A stretch of DNA of 64,000 bases. Origin: an uncultured Pelagibacteraceae bacterium. Its GTDB lineage: Bacteria; Pseudomonadota; Alphaproteobacteria; Pelagibacterales; Pelagibacteraceae. The notes below the pieces were generated by a model, which was given only the letters and a program-made list of their open reading frames with translations, did not search any database and was not told where the DNA came from. Below are positions 39,367 to 49,539 of this stretch, piece after piece (the stretch's first letter is position 1; every line of letters starts with the position of its first letter). The stretch is taken from contig CACGKH010000002.1 of NCBI GenBank assembly GCA_902573585.1, forward strand, positions 1-64,000. The letters are read 5' to 3'. Position numbers and translations under genes: made by a program.

Positions 39367-40145
39367 TGGTACAGATTAATTTACCTGAAAACTCTCAAGT
39401 TCAAAAAGGTAAATATTTTAAAGATAAAACTGGTTCAAAAAACTTAAAAAAAGTAAACGTTTATAGATGGGATCCATCAACAGAAGAAAATCCTAGGATA
39501 GATACCTACGAAGTTGATATGGATAATTGTCCTTCTAAAGTTTTAGATGTTTTAAATAAAATAAAGAATGAAATAGATCCTACAATTGCATATAGGAGAT
39601 CATGTGCACACGGGGTTTGCGGTTCTTGTGCTATGAATATGGGGGGCAAAAATGGTTTGGCTTGCACAACTCCACATGCTGAAATTGATGGTGAAATCGA
39701 TATTTATCCATTACCACATTTAAAGGTTAAAAAAGATTTAATTGGAGATTTGGATGGTTTATATAAACAATATCAATCAATCGAACCTTGGCTTAAATCA
39801 AATTCAAATTCTGAAACTAATGAAATTATTCAATCAAAAGAGGAACGGGCAAAATTAGATGGTGCTTACGAATGTATTATGTGTGCATGTTGTTCAACAT
39901 CTTGCCCAAGTTATTGGTGGAATGGGGATAAATATTTAGGTCCAGCTGTATTATTGCAAGCTTATAGATGGATCGTAGATAGCAGGGACGAAGAAAGAGA
40001 GGCTAGATTAAAAAAAGTAGCTGATGAATTAAAACTTTATAGGTGTCATACTATATTAAATTGCACCAGCGCATGTCCAAAAGGACTTAACCCTGCAAAA
40101 GCAATTGCAGAAATTAAAAAAATGTTAGCAACAGCTAATCTTTAA
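39366..40145 (+). CDS. sdhB: Succinate dehydrogenase iron-sulfur subunit
   Basis: ORF 259 aa; [52 protein letters not shown]. Confidence 0.98.
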   Translation: MVQINLPENSQVQKGKYFKDKTGSKNLKKVNVYRWDPSTEENPRIDTYEVDMDNCPSKVLDVLNKIKNEIDPTIAYRRSCAHGVCGSCAMNMGGKNGLACTTPHAEIDGEIDIYPLPHLKVKKDLIGDLDGLYKQYQSIEPWLKSNSNSETNEIIQSKEERAKLDGAYECIMCACCSTSCPSYWWNGDKYLGPAVLLQAYRWIVDSRDEEREARLKKVADELKLYRCHTILNCTSACPKGLNPAKAIAEIKKMLATANL

Positions 40146-40896
40146 ATAAAACTTTTTTTAGATTATTGGCAGAAGTAAGCATAATTGGTAAAATTTTTTT
40201 TAGATCGTTAATATCTTTTCTACTTTTTGCTGTGTGTGTGGATAAACAAAAACACAACTCTTTATTAGAATTAAATATTGGGACCGAAATACCAGCCATG
40301 CCATTAAACCATTCTTCATCATCAAAAGCGTAACCTTGGTTTTTAATTTTTTTTAATTCTTTTTTAAAATTTGAAATATCAGTTATGGTATTTTTTGCAG
40401 TTTTGGGGGTTTTGATATTTTTAAAAATTTGAATTACTTTATCTTCGACTATAGATGATAGATATAATTTTCCTGATGCAGAGGCATGCAAAGGAAGATG
40501 GTCCCCAGCCTCTAAATTCAATTGCATTGGCCAATGAAATTCTATCCTATCAAAATAAACCAATTTAGTTCCAATAGGCATCGACAAGCTAACCGTCTCC
40601 TCAATATCATTAGTCAATTTTCTCAAATACGATCGTCTTAAGGTAAAATTTGGTTCATAAGGAAGACTTTTCAAGATTATATTTCTAATTTTTGGACCTG
40701 GTAAATATTTTTTTGAACTATTTGCCACTAAATATTTTTCTTCACATAATGTTTCAATGTGTCGATAAATTGTTGGTAGTGGTATTTTTAATTTATGGGA
40801 AATTTTCTTTGCTGTAAAATTATCTGGATCAATAATAATTTCTTCAAGAATATTTAATATTCTTCTAGGAGATGTTCTACTGTTTATATCAGTCAT
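40135..40896 (-). CDS. IclR family transcriptional regulator
   Basis: ORF 253 aa; N-terminal wHTH ([26 protein letters not shown]), effector domain [32 protein letters not shown]. Confidence 0.92.
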   Translation of the reverse strand: MTDINSRTSPRRILNILEEIIIDPDNFTAKKISHKLKIPLPTIYRHIETLCEEKYLVANSSKKYLPGPKIRNIILKSLPYEPNFTLRRSYLRKLTNDIEETVSLSMPIGTKLVYFDRIEFHWPMQLNLEAGDHLPLHASASGKLYLSSIVEDKVIQIFKNIKTPKTAKNTITDISNFKKELKKIKNQGYAFDDEEWFNGMAGISVPIFNSNKELCFCLSTHTAKSRKDINDLKKILPIMLTSANNLKKVLFKD

Positions 40897-40921
40897 ATTA
40901 AGTTAAATTTTTTAAAAAAAT

Positions 40922-42415
40922 TTAAGATAAAACTGGGATTGTAAATTCAGGACCTGCATTGTCTTCAACCCAAGTTACTGTTGCAGTTTTAAGCTTTGTA
41001 TAAAATCTTACTCCCTCAGGTCCGTGCATTGAATGATCTCCAAAAAGAGATCGTTTCCATCCACCAAAACTGTGATAAGCGACAGGCACAGGAATAGGCA
41101 CATTCACACCAATCATTCCAATTTTAGCATTTTCAGTAAAATGTTTTGCAATATTTCCACTTTTAGTGAAAACAGCTGCACCGTTTCCAAGTTCATGATC
41201 GTTTACTAAGTTCAATGCTTCCTCGTAAGTTTCAGTAGTCATCATACTTAGTACTGGTCCAAATATTTCTTCTTTATAGATCCTCATATCAGGCTTTACA
41301 TCATCAAAAATTGTTGGTCCTACAAAATAACCTTTTTCATATCCCTGTTTTTTAAAATTTCTTCCATCCGCTAACAATTTTGCACCTTCTTTTTCTCCAG
41401 TATCTATATACCCTAAAACTTTTTCAAAGTGTGCTTTGTTATTTAAAGGTCCGAAGTCACTTTTTTCATCTGTATAAGGACCTACGTTCAGTTTGGATGT
41501 TTCCTCTAAAAGTTTTGTTTTGATTTTTTCTTTAGTTTGTTTTCCAACACAAACGGCAACAGAAATTGCCATACATCTTTCTCCCGCAGAACCAAAGGCA
41601 GATCCTATTATTGCATCTGTTGTCTTATTAACATCTGCATCTGGCATTATTACCATGTGATTTTTTGCACCCCCAAGTGCTTGAACTCTCTTATTGTTTT
41701 TGGTTCCAGTATGGTAAACGTACTCAGCAATAGGAGTTGAACCAACAAAACTAATAGCTTGTACTGTTTTATTTTCTAGCAATGTATCTACAGCTTCCTT
41801 GTCACCGTTAACTACATTTAAAACACCAGCAGGTAATCCGGCTTCTATTGCTAGTTCTGCTAATCTCATTGGACAGCTTGGATCTTTTTCAGATGGTTTT
41901 AAAACAAATGTATTTCCACAAGCTATTGAAACAGGATACATCCACATAGGTACCATCGCTGGAAAATTAAATGGTGTTATACCTGCGCAAACCCCAAGAG
42001 GTTGTCTTAATGTGTGTGAGTCAACATTTGTTCCAACGCTTGAAGAATGGTCACCTTTTAAAGAGTCTGTTATTCCAGTTGCATATTCCACAACTTCAAT
42101 ACCTCTTTGAATAGAACCTTTTGCATCAGGTATGGTTTTTCCGTGCTGTTCTGAAACCATCACAGCTAGTTCTTCCATATTCTTTATTAGTAAATCTTTA
42201 TACTTTGATAAAATTCTAGCTCTATTAATAGGAGTAGTTTTCGACCATTTTAAAAATGCTTTAGCAGAACTTTCAATAGCTTTCTCCACAGTTGCTTTAC
42301 TTGCTAATTCAACTTCAGCTATTTGTTCTCCTATAGCGGGATTAAAAATTGGACCTTTTCTCGATTTTTTATCGCTGTAAATTTTTCCATCAATAAAATG
42401 ATTTACTGTTTTCAT
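40922..42415 (-). CDS. mmsA: CoA-acylating methylmalonate/malonate-semialdehyde dehydrogenase (MmsA/DddC-like)
   Basis: ORF 497 aa; GVCAGITPFNFPAMVPMWMYP, FVGSTPIAEYVY, GSAFGSAGERCMAISVAV, SFGGWKRSLFGDHSMHGPEGVRFYTKLKTATVTW. Confidence 0.93.
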   Translation of the reverse strand: MKTVNHFIDGKIYSDKKSRKGPIFNPAIGEQIAEVELASKATVEKAIESSAKAFLKWSKTTPINRARILSKYKDLLIKNMEELAVMVSEQHGKTIPDAKGSIQRGIEVVEYATGITDSLKGDHSSSVGTNVDSHTLRQPLGVCAGITPFNFPAMVPMWMYPVSIACGNTFVLKPSEKDPSCPMRLAELAIEAGLPAGVLNVVNGDKEAVDTLLENKTVQAISFVGSTPIAEYVYHTGTKNNKRVQALGGAKNHMVIMPDADVNKTTDAIIGSAFGSAGERCMAISVAVCVGKQTKEKIKTKLLEETSKLNVGPYTDEKSDFGPLNNKAHFEKVLGYIDTGEKEGAKLLADGRNFKKQGYEKGYFVGPTIFDDVKPDMRIYKEEIFGPVLSMMTTETYEEALNLVNDHELGNGAAVFTKSGNIAKHFTENAKIGMIGVNVPIPVPVAYHSFGGWKRSLFGDHSMHGPEGVRFYTKLKTATVTWVEDNAGPEFTIPVLS

Positions 42416-42514
42416 TATAATTTCTTTTTTAAGATAAGTTATAACAGGATTTTTTTGATTGCAATATGTATTCCTTAAATGAGAAAAATATTATCAATTA
42501 AAGATTATATGCTG

Positions 42515-42543
42515 TTGACTCCTAATTTTACATAAGTTTAGAT
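42515..42543 (+). promoter_or_regulatory. Possible sigma70-type promoter for the Fe-ADH gene
   Basis: TTGACT (42515-42520), 17-bp spacer, TTAGAT (42538-42543) in the divergent mmsA/Fe-ADH intergenic region. By eye only. Confidence 0.3.
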
Positions 42544-42568
42544 TAGAATAATTAAAAGAGGGGATAGC

Positions 42569-43756
42569 TTGATTAAAAGAGACAATGTTCGAGTATGCGT
42601 TCCAAGGTATATGCAAATTGGCAAAGGTAGCTTAAATCAACTTCCAGAGATTCTTCATATTATTGGTTCAGTAAAATCACTTTTGATAGTTACTGACAAA
42701 CAAATGGTCAAGTTTGGCTACGTAAAAAAACTTCAAGAGATACTTTCAAAGGCAGGTTTTAAATCTAATATTTTTGATGACACAATTCCAGACCCTACTG
42801 ATACGGTTGTTTTAAATGGTGTCGATACTTTAAAAAAAAATAAAAATGATGCTGTGATAGGGTTTGGTGGAGGAAGTCCAATAGATACAGCTAAAGCAAT
42901 AGCTGTACTTTCTCAATACAGCAAAAACATTCAAGATTATAAACCTCCGTCTACTTTTGATAAAAAAGGCCTTCCCATTATTGCCATACCAACAACAGCC
43001 GGTACAGGATCTGAGGTGACCCATCATTCAGTAATAATTGATACTAAGAGTAATAATTTTGAAAAAATTTCCTGTAGAGGAGAAGGTTTTGTGCCTATAG
43101 TTTCAATTATTGATTATGAATTAACATTATCAAAACCAAGAAGATTAACAATTGATAGTGCGATTGATACTTTGACCCATGGAATTGAAGCTTATGTTAG
43201 CAAAAAGGCTACCTTGTTTTCAGATAGAATGGCACTAGACACTATCAGACTTGTTCAAGAAAATATCTATGCCGTTGATGAAGATCCAAAAAATTTAAAA
43301 GCTAGAGAAGGTCTCATGTTAGCAGCAACATTAGGTGGTTTAGCTTTTTCAAATGCCTCAATATGCTTAGTGCATGGAATGAGTAGGCCTTTAGGGAGTA
43401 ATTTTAAAGTTCCTCATGGATTAAGTAATGCAATGTTGTTGCCAACTATAACAGAATTTTCGATAGATCATGCAAAAAATAGATATGCTGATTGTAGTAG
43501 GGCGGGAAATTTTGCAGCACCAGAAGACGATGATGATGTGGCATGCGAAAAATTAATTAAAGGTCTCTATAAAATTAATAATGATTTTGATGTTCCGTCT
43601 ATGAAAGCATTTGGAATTAATGAAAAAAATTTTGAGGACGAGTTAGAAAATATGGCAACTGATGCAGAAGTTTCAGGTGCGCCAAACCTCAATCCAAGAG
43701 TGCCTTCCGTAGGTGAAATGGTTGATCTTTACGGAAAAGCATGGAGAGCGTTCTAA
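42569..43756 (+). CDS. Iron-containing alcohol dehydrogenase (TTG start)
   Basis: ORF 395 aa; GFGGGSPIDTAKAIAVL, AIPTTAGTGSEVTHHSVI, DTLTHGIEAYVSKKAT, CLVHGMSRPLGSNFKVPHGLSNAMLLP. Confidence 0.93.
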   Translation: MIKRDNVRVCVPRYMQIGKGSLNQLPEILHIIGSVKSLLIVTDKQMVKFGYVKKLQEILSKAGFKSNIFDDTIPDPTDTVVLNGVDTLKKNKNDAVIGFGGGSPIDTAKAIAVLSQYSKNIQDYKPPSTFDKKGLPIIAIPTTAGTGSEVTHHSVIIDTKSNNFEKISCRGEGFVPIVSIIDYELTLSKPRRLTIDSAIDTLTHGIEAYVSKKATLFSDRMALDTIRLVQENIYAVDEDPKNLKAREGLMLAATLGGLAFSNASICLVHGMSRPLGSNFKVPHGLSNAMLLPTITEFSIDHAKNRYADCSRAGNFAAPEDDDDVACEKLIKGLYKINNDFDVPSMKAFGINEKNFEDELENMATDAEVSGAPNLNPRVPSVGEMVDLYGKAWRAF

Positions 43757-43812
43757 AATGAGTTGGGAATGTTCTTCAATTTTAAACAACTCAAAACAAT
43801 AGAGAGGGGAAT

Positions 43813-44877
43813 ATGAAAAAACTAATAAAAACATCTTTTAGTTTGTTTGCGGTTTTTGCTTTAATGATTACTTTTTCATTACATCAAGTTACTGCAGCAG
43901 AAAAAATTAGATGGAAAGTACAGTCTACTTTTAACACTGGTTGGCCAGCACTAGGAGATCCTGTTGCTCGTTTATCGGATACATTAGATAGAGCGACTGA
44001 TGGTAGAATTAAATTAAAGGTTTATGAACCTGGTAAAATACTTCCACCATTAGAAATTTCACCTTCAATTAGTAAAGGTGATTTACCTGCAGCCTACAAC
44101 TACATGGCCTATGACCAAGGAAGAATACCAGCGGCAGTATTATTTGCTGCGGTACCTTTCGGAATGGAACCATGGGAATATGCTGCATGGTGGTTTGAAG
44201 GAGAAGGCGCTAAGTTAGCTAATGAAATCTACAACAAACAAAATATTCAAGTTTTGTTATGTAGTACAATTGGGCCTGAAACAGCAGGTTGGTATAGAAA
44301 CCCTATAACTAGCCTAGCAGATCTTAAAGGTTTAAAAATTCGTTTCTCAGGTTTAGGAGGAATGGTTTTAAATGAAATAGGAGCTTCAGCTACTTTAATG
44401 GCTGGTGGAGAAATTTTTGCAGCTCTAGAAAAAGGAACTCTAGATGCAACAGAATATTCAATGCCTGCTATTGATGAAGTTTTAGGTTTTCATAAGATCA
44501 CTAAGTTCAACCTATTCCCAGGTTGGCACCAAGTGTCAACTTCAACACATTTCATGATCAATTTAGATTTATGGAAAAAAATGGGTGCAGCTGACCAAGC
44601 TTTATTCGAAATGGCTTGTACAGCAGCAGCTATGAGAGCAATTACAACTGGTGAATTTTTACAAGGTAAGCAAATTCAAAGCTTCCCAGGTAAAGGTGTA
44701 ACAGCTGCTAGATTGCCTGATAGTGTATTGAGAGAACTACAAAAAGTAAGTGCTAGAGTAATGAAAGAAGAATCTGCTAAAGACGCTGACTTTGCTAAAG
44801 TATGGGCTTCTCAACAAGCATTCATGAAAGAGTATGATGTTTGGCAAAAATGGGGATATTTGCCTCGAAACTTTTAG
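43813..44877 (+). CDS. TRAP transporter substrate-binding protein (DctP, TakP-like subgroup)
   Basis: ORF 354 aa; signal peptide; RWKVQSTFNTGWPALGD, MAGGEIFAALEKGTLDATEY, NLFPGWHQVSTSTHFMIN. Confidence 0.93.
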   Translation: MKKLIKTSFSLFAVFALMITFSLHQVTAAEKIRWKVQSTFNTGWPALGDPVARLSDTLDRATDGRIKLKVYEPGKILPPLEISPSISKGDLPAAYNYMAYDQGRIPAAVLFAAVPFGMEPWEYAAWWFEGEGAKLANEIYNKQNIQVLLCSTIGPETAGWYRNPITSLADLKGLKIRFSGLGGMVLNEIGASATLMAGGEIFAALEKGTLDATEYSMPAIDEVLGFHKITKFNLFPGWHQVSTSTHFMINLDLWKKMGAADQALFEMACTAAAMRAITTGEFLQGKQIQSFPGKGVTAARLPDSVLRELQKVSARVMKEESAKDADFAKVWASQQAFMKEYDVWQKWGYLPRNF

Positions 44878-44910
44878 TATTTAATACTAGAAAAGTTGAT
44901 TATAATAATA

Positions 44911-44945
44911 AAAGCGGCCGGTTATACCGGCTGCTTTTGTTTTTA
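44911..44945 (+). terminator. Intrinsic terminator between dctP and dctQ
   Basis: AAAGCGGCCGGT (44911-44922), loop TAT, ACCGGCTGCTTT (44926-44937; one G.U pair), followed by T-rich tract. Confidence 0.9.
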
Positions 44946-44958
44946 AAGAAAAAAAATT

Positions 44959-45528
44959 ATGTCTAAAGATTTTATACCTGTTGAAGGATCTCTTGATAAA
45001 AAGCTACAGCTTAGACATACGCCTATCACAAAAAAAATTGATAATTTTGTTTTACAGGTAGGTGAAATTTTTAATTGGTTATGGGTAATATTAATAGCAG
45101 TTATCATTTTAAATGTAGTCTTAAGATATGTATTTAAAAATGGGATGATCGAATTAGAAGAGTTACAATGGCATCTTTATTGTATTGGATGGTTAGTTGG
45201 CTTATCCTCAACTTATATAGTTGACTCGCATGTAAGAGTTGATGTTTTAAGTGAGAGATTAAGTCATAGAAAAAAATTATGGTTTGAATTATTTGGTATT
45301 TTGGTTTTATTTTTACCATTCGTAATTCTTGTTCTTTATTATGCAGTTCCATTTTTTGAATTATCATGGACATCAAGTGAAAGATCGACGTCTGCAAATG
45401 GTTTGCCAGCAAGGTGGTTTGTAAAAGGTTTTTTAGTAATTAGTTTCTTCTTATTATTAATTTCTGGTTTCTCTAGAATTGTAAGAATAATAGAAACACT
45501 TCGATTTGGATTAGGGGATAGAAGATGA
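44959..45528 (+). CDS. TRAP transporter small permease subunit (DctQ)
   Basis: ORF 189 aa, four TM segments; ELEELQWHLYCIGWLVGLSSTYIVDSHVRVDVLSERLS. Confidence 0.92.
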   Translation: MSKDFIPVEGSLDKKLQLRHTPITKKIDNFVLQVGEIFNWLWVILIAVIILNVVLRYVFKNGMIELEELQWHLYCIGWLVGLSSTYIVDSHVRVDVLSERLSHRKKLWFELFGILVLFLPFVILVLYYAVPFFELSWTSSERSTSANGLPARWFVKGFLVISFFLLLISGFSRIVRIIETLRFGLGDRR

Positions 45529-46889
45529 TTTCATTAATCGCAGAATACTTTTTAGCTATTGCCCTATTTTTCAGTTTTATAACATTAATATTTTACGGAT
45601 TTCCTGTCGCTTGGACTATGGGTGGATTAGGAGTTCTTTTTATATTTATTTCAATGCTTTCTGATAACTTATTTGACACCTTTTATGGTGTCGACTTTGG
45701 ATTTGCCTCAATGGTTGTTTATAGACTTTATGGTGTTATGGCGAACTGGGTTTTAGTCGCGTTGCCAATGTTTATTTTTATGGGAATAATGATGGATAAA
45801 TCTGGTATTGCAGAAGATCTAATGACCGATCTGTCCAAGTTGTTTGGTAAAACAAGAGGTGGTCTTGCGATATCGATTGTATTTATTGGAGTTTTACTTG
45901 CCGCCTCTACAGGAATTATTGGTGCAGCCGTTGTATTACTAACAATCTTGGGTGTCCCTTTGATGTTGAAAAATAACTACAATCCAAACTTAGCTTGTGG
46001 TGTTGTTTGTGCAACTGGGACTTTAGGAATTCTTATACCACCAAGCATTATGTTAGTTATTATGGGAGACCAAGTAAGAATATCAGTTGGAGATTTATTT
46101 ATGGGCGCTGTGTTTCCTGGACTCTTACTTGGTTTATTGTACACAATATTTATTGTAGTTTATGCTTATATAAATCCAAAGGCTGCTCCACTGCCTAAAG
46201 ATGCTGAACCAGTAGATTTCAAAATAGTTTTAAGAGTTTTAAAATCTATCATACCACCAGCTTTATTAATTTTTGCTGTTCTAGGAAGTATATTTATGGG
46301 TATTGCTACTCCCACAGAAGCTTCAGGAGTTGGAGCTTTAGGTGCATCTTTATTAGCTATAATTAGAGGAAGATTGTCATTTTCAGATTTAAAAATTGTG
46401 ATTAGAAAAACGACCCATACTACGGCATATATCTTTGCACTTTTTGTTGGTGCAACAATGTTTGCACTAATTTTAAGAGGCTTAGGTGGTGATGAATTAA
46501 TTGAAGGAGCTCTTAAGGCATTACCTTTTGGAACAAGTGGAGTTGTAATTGTTGTTTTATTTGTTGCGTTCTTATTAGGCTTCTTTTTAGATTGGATTGA
46601 AATTACATTAATAATTTTACCTTTCTTGGCCCCTGTAATGATGGACCTTGGAGTTGATATGGTTTGGTTTATTGTAATGTTTGCGGTGGTTCTCCAGACT
46701 TCATTTATAACCCCGCCTGTTGGATTTGCACTATTTTATATGAAAGGTGTGGCTCCCCAGGGTATTTCAATAACAAATATTTATAAGGGTATAATTCCAT
46801 TTGTTATTCTTCAAGTAATAGCTGTTGCAATAGTATTCAATTTTCCTGAAATTGTTACTTGGTTACCTAAAGTAGCTTACGGTCCATAA
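45525..46889 (+). CDS. TRAP transporter large permease subunit (DctM)
   Basis: ORF 454 aa; ALPMFIFMGIMMDKSGIAEDLM, STGIIGAAVVLL, GILIPPSIMLVIMGDQ, TPTEASGVGALGA. Confidence 0.96.
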   Translation: MISLIAEYFLAIALFFSFITLIFYGFPVAWTMGGLGVLFIFISMLSDNLFDTFYGVDFGFASMVVYRLYGVMANWVLVALPMFIFMGIMMDKSGIAEDLMTDLSKLFGKTRGGLAISIVFIGVLLAASTGIIGAAVVLLTILGVPLMLKNNYNPNLACGVVCATGTLGILIPPSIMLVIMGDQVRISVGDLFMGAVFPGLLLGLLYTIFIVVYAYINPKAAPLPKDAEPVDFKIVLRVLKSIIPPALLIFAVLGSIFMGIATPTEASGVGALGASLLAIIRGRLSFSDLKIVIRKTTHTTAYIFALFVGATMFALILRGLGGDELIEGALKALPFGTSGVVIVVLFVAFLLGFFLDWIEITLIILPFLAPVMMDLGVDMVWFIVMFAVVLQTSFITPPVGFALFYMKGVAPQGISITNIYKGIIPFVILQVIAVAIVFNFPEIVTWLPKVAYGP

Positions 46890-46905
46890 TATTAAAAAAA
46901 CAATC

Positions 46906-47349
46906 ATGAAAAAAAAAAAATTAATTTTAATAACTATAATTATAATGTTTTTGACAAACCTTGTAAAAGCTGAACAAAATATACCTTTAAAAGAATATTT
47001 AGATGGTAAAGATTTAGATAAAGGTCCTACACAAATATATTTATTAAAAAGATGTAGTGCAGTTTATGCATATGCATCTGGTATAGTCCTTAAGTCAGAT
47101 GCTATTTCTTCAAAAAATTTTATAGAGATTTCTAATAATTTATTATTTAAATCTGTAGAGTTGATGGTTATTGATGAAAATAAAAAGCTTGAAGAAGCTC
47201 AAAAAGAAGCTGAAAAAAATAGGGAAGAGTTATTCAGTAATTACATAACTGATGGCAAAAAAAATTGGGAAAAAAACAAATCTCACTTTAAAGGATCATA
47301 TATATCTAAGGATATGGCTATCTGTTCTAAGTTGATTGAAGAAAACTAA
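46906..47349 (+). CDS. Hypothetical secreted protein
   Basis: ORF 147 aa with signal peptide; two cysteines (KRCSAVY, AICSKL); no family recognised. Confidence 0.65.
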   Translation: MKKKKLILITIIIMFLTNLVKAEQNIPLKEYLDGKDLDKGPTQIYLLKRCSAVYAYASGIVLKSDAISSKNFIEISNNLLFKSVELMVIDENKKLEEAQKEAEKNREELFSNYITDGKKNWEKNKSHFKGSYISKDMAICSKLIEEN

Positions 47350-47409
47350 AATAAAAATCTAAATTTTTATTGAATAATTATGAGTTATGAATAAAAGATA
47401 ACTTCATTC

Positions 47410-48375
47410 ATGAAAAAAAAAATTACTTTAATTGGTGCAGGTCAAATAGGTGGAACACTTGCGCATTTGATTGGAACAAAAGAACTAGTAAATGAAGTAG
47501 TTTTGTTTGATGTAGCGGCAGGAATTGCAAAAGGTAAGGCGCTAGATATAGCTCAATCTTCTTCAGTAGACGGCTTTAATGTAAAATTTTCAGGCACAGA
47601 TAATTATAAAGAAATAAAAAACTCTGATGTAATCATCGTTACAGCTGGTGTTCCTAGAAAACCTGGAATGAGTAGAGATGATCTTCTTGGTATAAATTTA
47701 AAAATTATTAAACAAGTAGCTGAAGGGATAAAACAAAATGCACCAAATGCATTTGTTATATGTATTACTAATCCACTAGACGTTATGGTTATGGCTTTCC
47801 AAAAATTTTCTGGCTTACCAGCAAATAAAGTGATTGGTATGGCTGGAATTTTAGATAGTTCTAGATTTAAATTATTTTTATCATTAGAACTAAATGTTCC
47901 TGTTAGGGATATCGATGCGATGGTTATGGGAGGACATGGGGACACTATGGTTCCAATGCCTAGATTTACAAAAGTTTCTGGCAAACCTTTGCTTGATCTA
48001 GTTAAAGAGGGCAAAATTTCTCAAGAAAGATTGGAAGAAATAAATCAAAGAACAAGAGATGGTGGTGCAGAAATTGTTAAGTATCTGGAAAAAGGATCAG
48101 CATTCTATGCTCCTGCAGCGTCGGGAGTTCAAATGGCTGAAGCATATTTAAATGATGAAAAAAAATTATTACCATGCGCTGTTCAATTAAACGGAGAGTA
48201 TGGGGTTAATAATGTCTATGCAGGAGTTCCAGTTATAATAGGAAATGGTGGCGTTGAAAAAATAGAACAAATCAAACTTGATGATAAAGAAAAAAAGGAA
48301 TTTATGCACTCTATAGACGCTGTAAAAGCACTTTGGGAAGCAGCATCTAAAATAGATCCTGATCTTTCTAAATAA
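47410..48375 (+). CDS. mdh: Malate dehydrogenase
   Basis: ORF 321 aa; [51 protein letters not shown]. Confidence 0.97.
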   Translation: MKKKITLIGAGQIGGTLAHLIGTKELVNEVVLFDVAAGIAKGKALDIAQSSSVDGFNVKFSGTDNYKEIKNSDVIIVTAGVPRKPGMSRDDLLGINLKIIKQVAEGIKQNAPNAFVICITNPLDVMVMAFQKFSGLPANKVIGMAGILDSSRFKLFLSLELNVPVRDIDAMVMGGHGDTMVPMPRFTKVSGKPLLDLVKEGKISQERLEEINQRTRDGGAEIVKYLEKGSAFYAPAASGVQMAEAYLNDEKKLLPCAVQLNGEYGVNNVYAGVPVIIGNGGVEKIEQIKLDDKEKKEFMHSIDAVKALWEAASKIDPDLSK

Positions 48376-48377
48376 CA

Positions 48378-49538
48378 ATGAACATTCACGAGCATCAAGC
48401 TAAACAAATTTTAAAGAAACATGGTGCAGTTGTTCCAGAAGGAGTCTTTGCACTAACTGTTGACGAATTAGTACAAAAAGCCAAATCATTAAAAACAAAA
48501 AAGTATGTCTTAAAAGCCCAGATTCATGCTGGTGGAAGAGGCAAGGCAGGAGGGGTAAAGATTCTGAATACTATAGAAGAATTAAAAGAAGCTGCAAAAG
48601 ATTTATTAGGCAAAAAACTCATAACACATCAAACTGGTCCTGAAGGACGAGAAGTGAAAAGGTTATATGTTGAAGAATCTTCGAATATTGACAAAGAATT
48701 TTATTTATCATGTCTTATAGATAGATCTAGTTCAAAAATTGCCTTTATATCAAGTGATCAAGGTGGAATGGATATTGAAGAAGTAGCAAAAAATAATCCA
48801 GAAAAAATTGTAACAACAAAAATTGAGATCAAAAATGAAATTTTAGATCAAGAATGTGAAGATATAATTAAAATTTTTAACTTAAATGAAGATGCTAAAA
48901 GTCAAGCAATGAGTTTAATCAAATCAATATACAATATGTTTATTAGTACAGACGCAAATATGGTTGAAGTAAATCCATTAATTTTAACTAAAGAAGAAAA
49001 GATAGTATGTTTAGATGCTAAAGTTAATTTTGACTCAAATGCTTTATTTAGACACCCTGAAATTTTAGAATTAAGAGATTTAAATGAAGAGGAACCAACT
49101 GAAATTCAGGCTAGTAAACATGATCTTGCATATATTAAATTAGATGGAAGTATTGGCTGTATGGTTAATGGAGCTGGTTTGGCTATGGCTACTATGGATA
49201 TAATTAAGCTTTATGGGAAAGAGCCAGCTAATTTTTTAGACGTAGGAGGTGGAGCATCAAAAGAAAAAGTTTCTGAAGCACTTAAAATAATACTTTCAGA
49301 TAAAAATGTAAAAGGAATTTTAATTAATATTTTTGGTGGAATTATGAGATGTGATGTTCTTGCTCAAGGAGTAGTTGAAGCTGCAAAAGAAATAAATATT
49401 GATGTTCCACTTGTTGTAAGACTCGCAGGAACAAATTTTAAAGAGGGAAAAGAGATACTTGATAATTCAGGATTGAAATTAATTTCCGCAGAAAACTTAG
49501 ATGACGCTGCGAAGAAAATTGTTGATGCAATAAAATAA
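48378..49538 (+). CDS. sucC: Succinyl-CoA ligase [ADP-forming] subunit beta
   Basis: ORF 386 aa; [63 protein letters not shown]. Confidence 0.98.
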   Translation: MNIHEHQAKQILKKHGAVVPEGVFALTVDELVQKAKSLKTKKYVLKAQIHAGGRGKAGGVKILNTIEELKEAAKDLLGKKLITHQTGPEGREVKRLYVEESSNIDKEFYLSCLIDRSSSKIAFISSDQGGMDIEEVAKNNPEKIVTTKIEIKNEILDQECEDIIKIFNLNEDAKSQAMSLIKSIYNMFISTDANMVEVNPLILTKEEKIVCLDAKVNFDSNALFRHPEILELRDLNEEEPTEIQASKHDLAYIKLDGSIGCMVNGAGLAMATMDIIKLYGKEPANFLDVGGGASKEKVSEALKIILSDKNVKGILINIFGGIMRCDVLAQGVVEAAKEINIDVPLVVRLAGTNFKEGKEILDNSGLKLISAENLDDAAKKIVDAIK

Positions 49539-49539
49539 T

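Noticed and set aside
41799-42110. 103-aa plus-strand ORF antisense to mmsA
   Set aside because: Shadow ORF of a conserved dehydrogenase, as are 41537..41740 and 42132..42380.
47350-47371. AATAAAAAT-CTAA-ATTTTTATT hairpin upstream of mdh
   Set aside because: Pure A/T stem of the kind expected by chance in low-GC spacers; no GC clamp, so not called as a terminator.
47604-48014. 136-aa antisense ORF inside mdh
   Set aside because: Long antisense ORF in a well conserved gene; Ser/Pro/Ile-rich, typical of a shadow frame.
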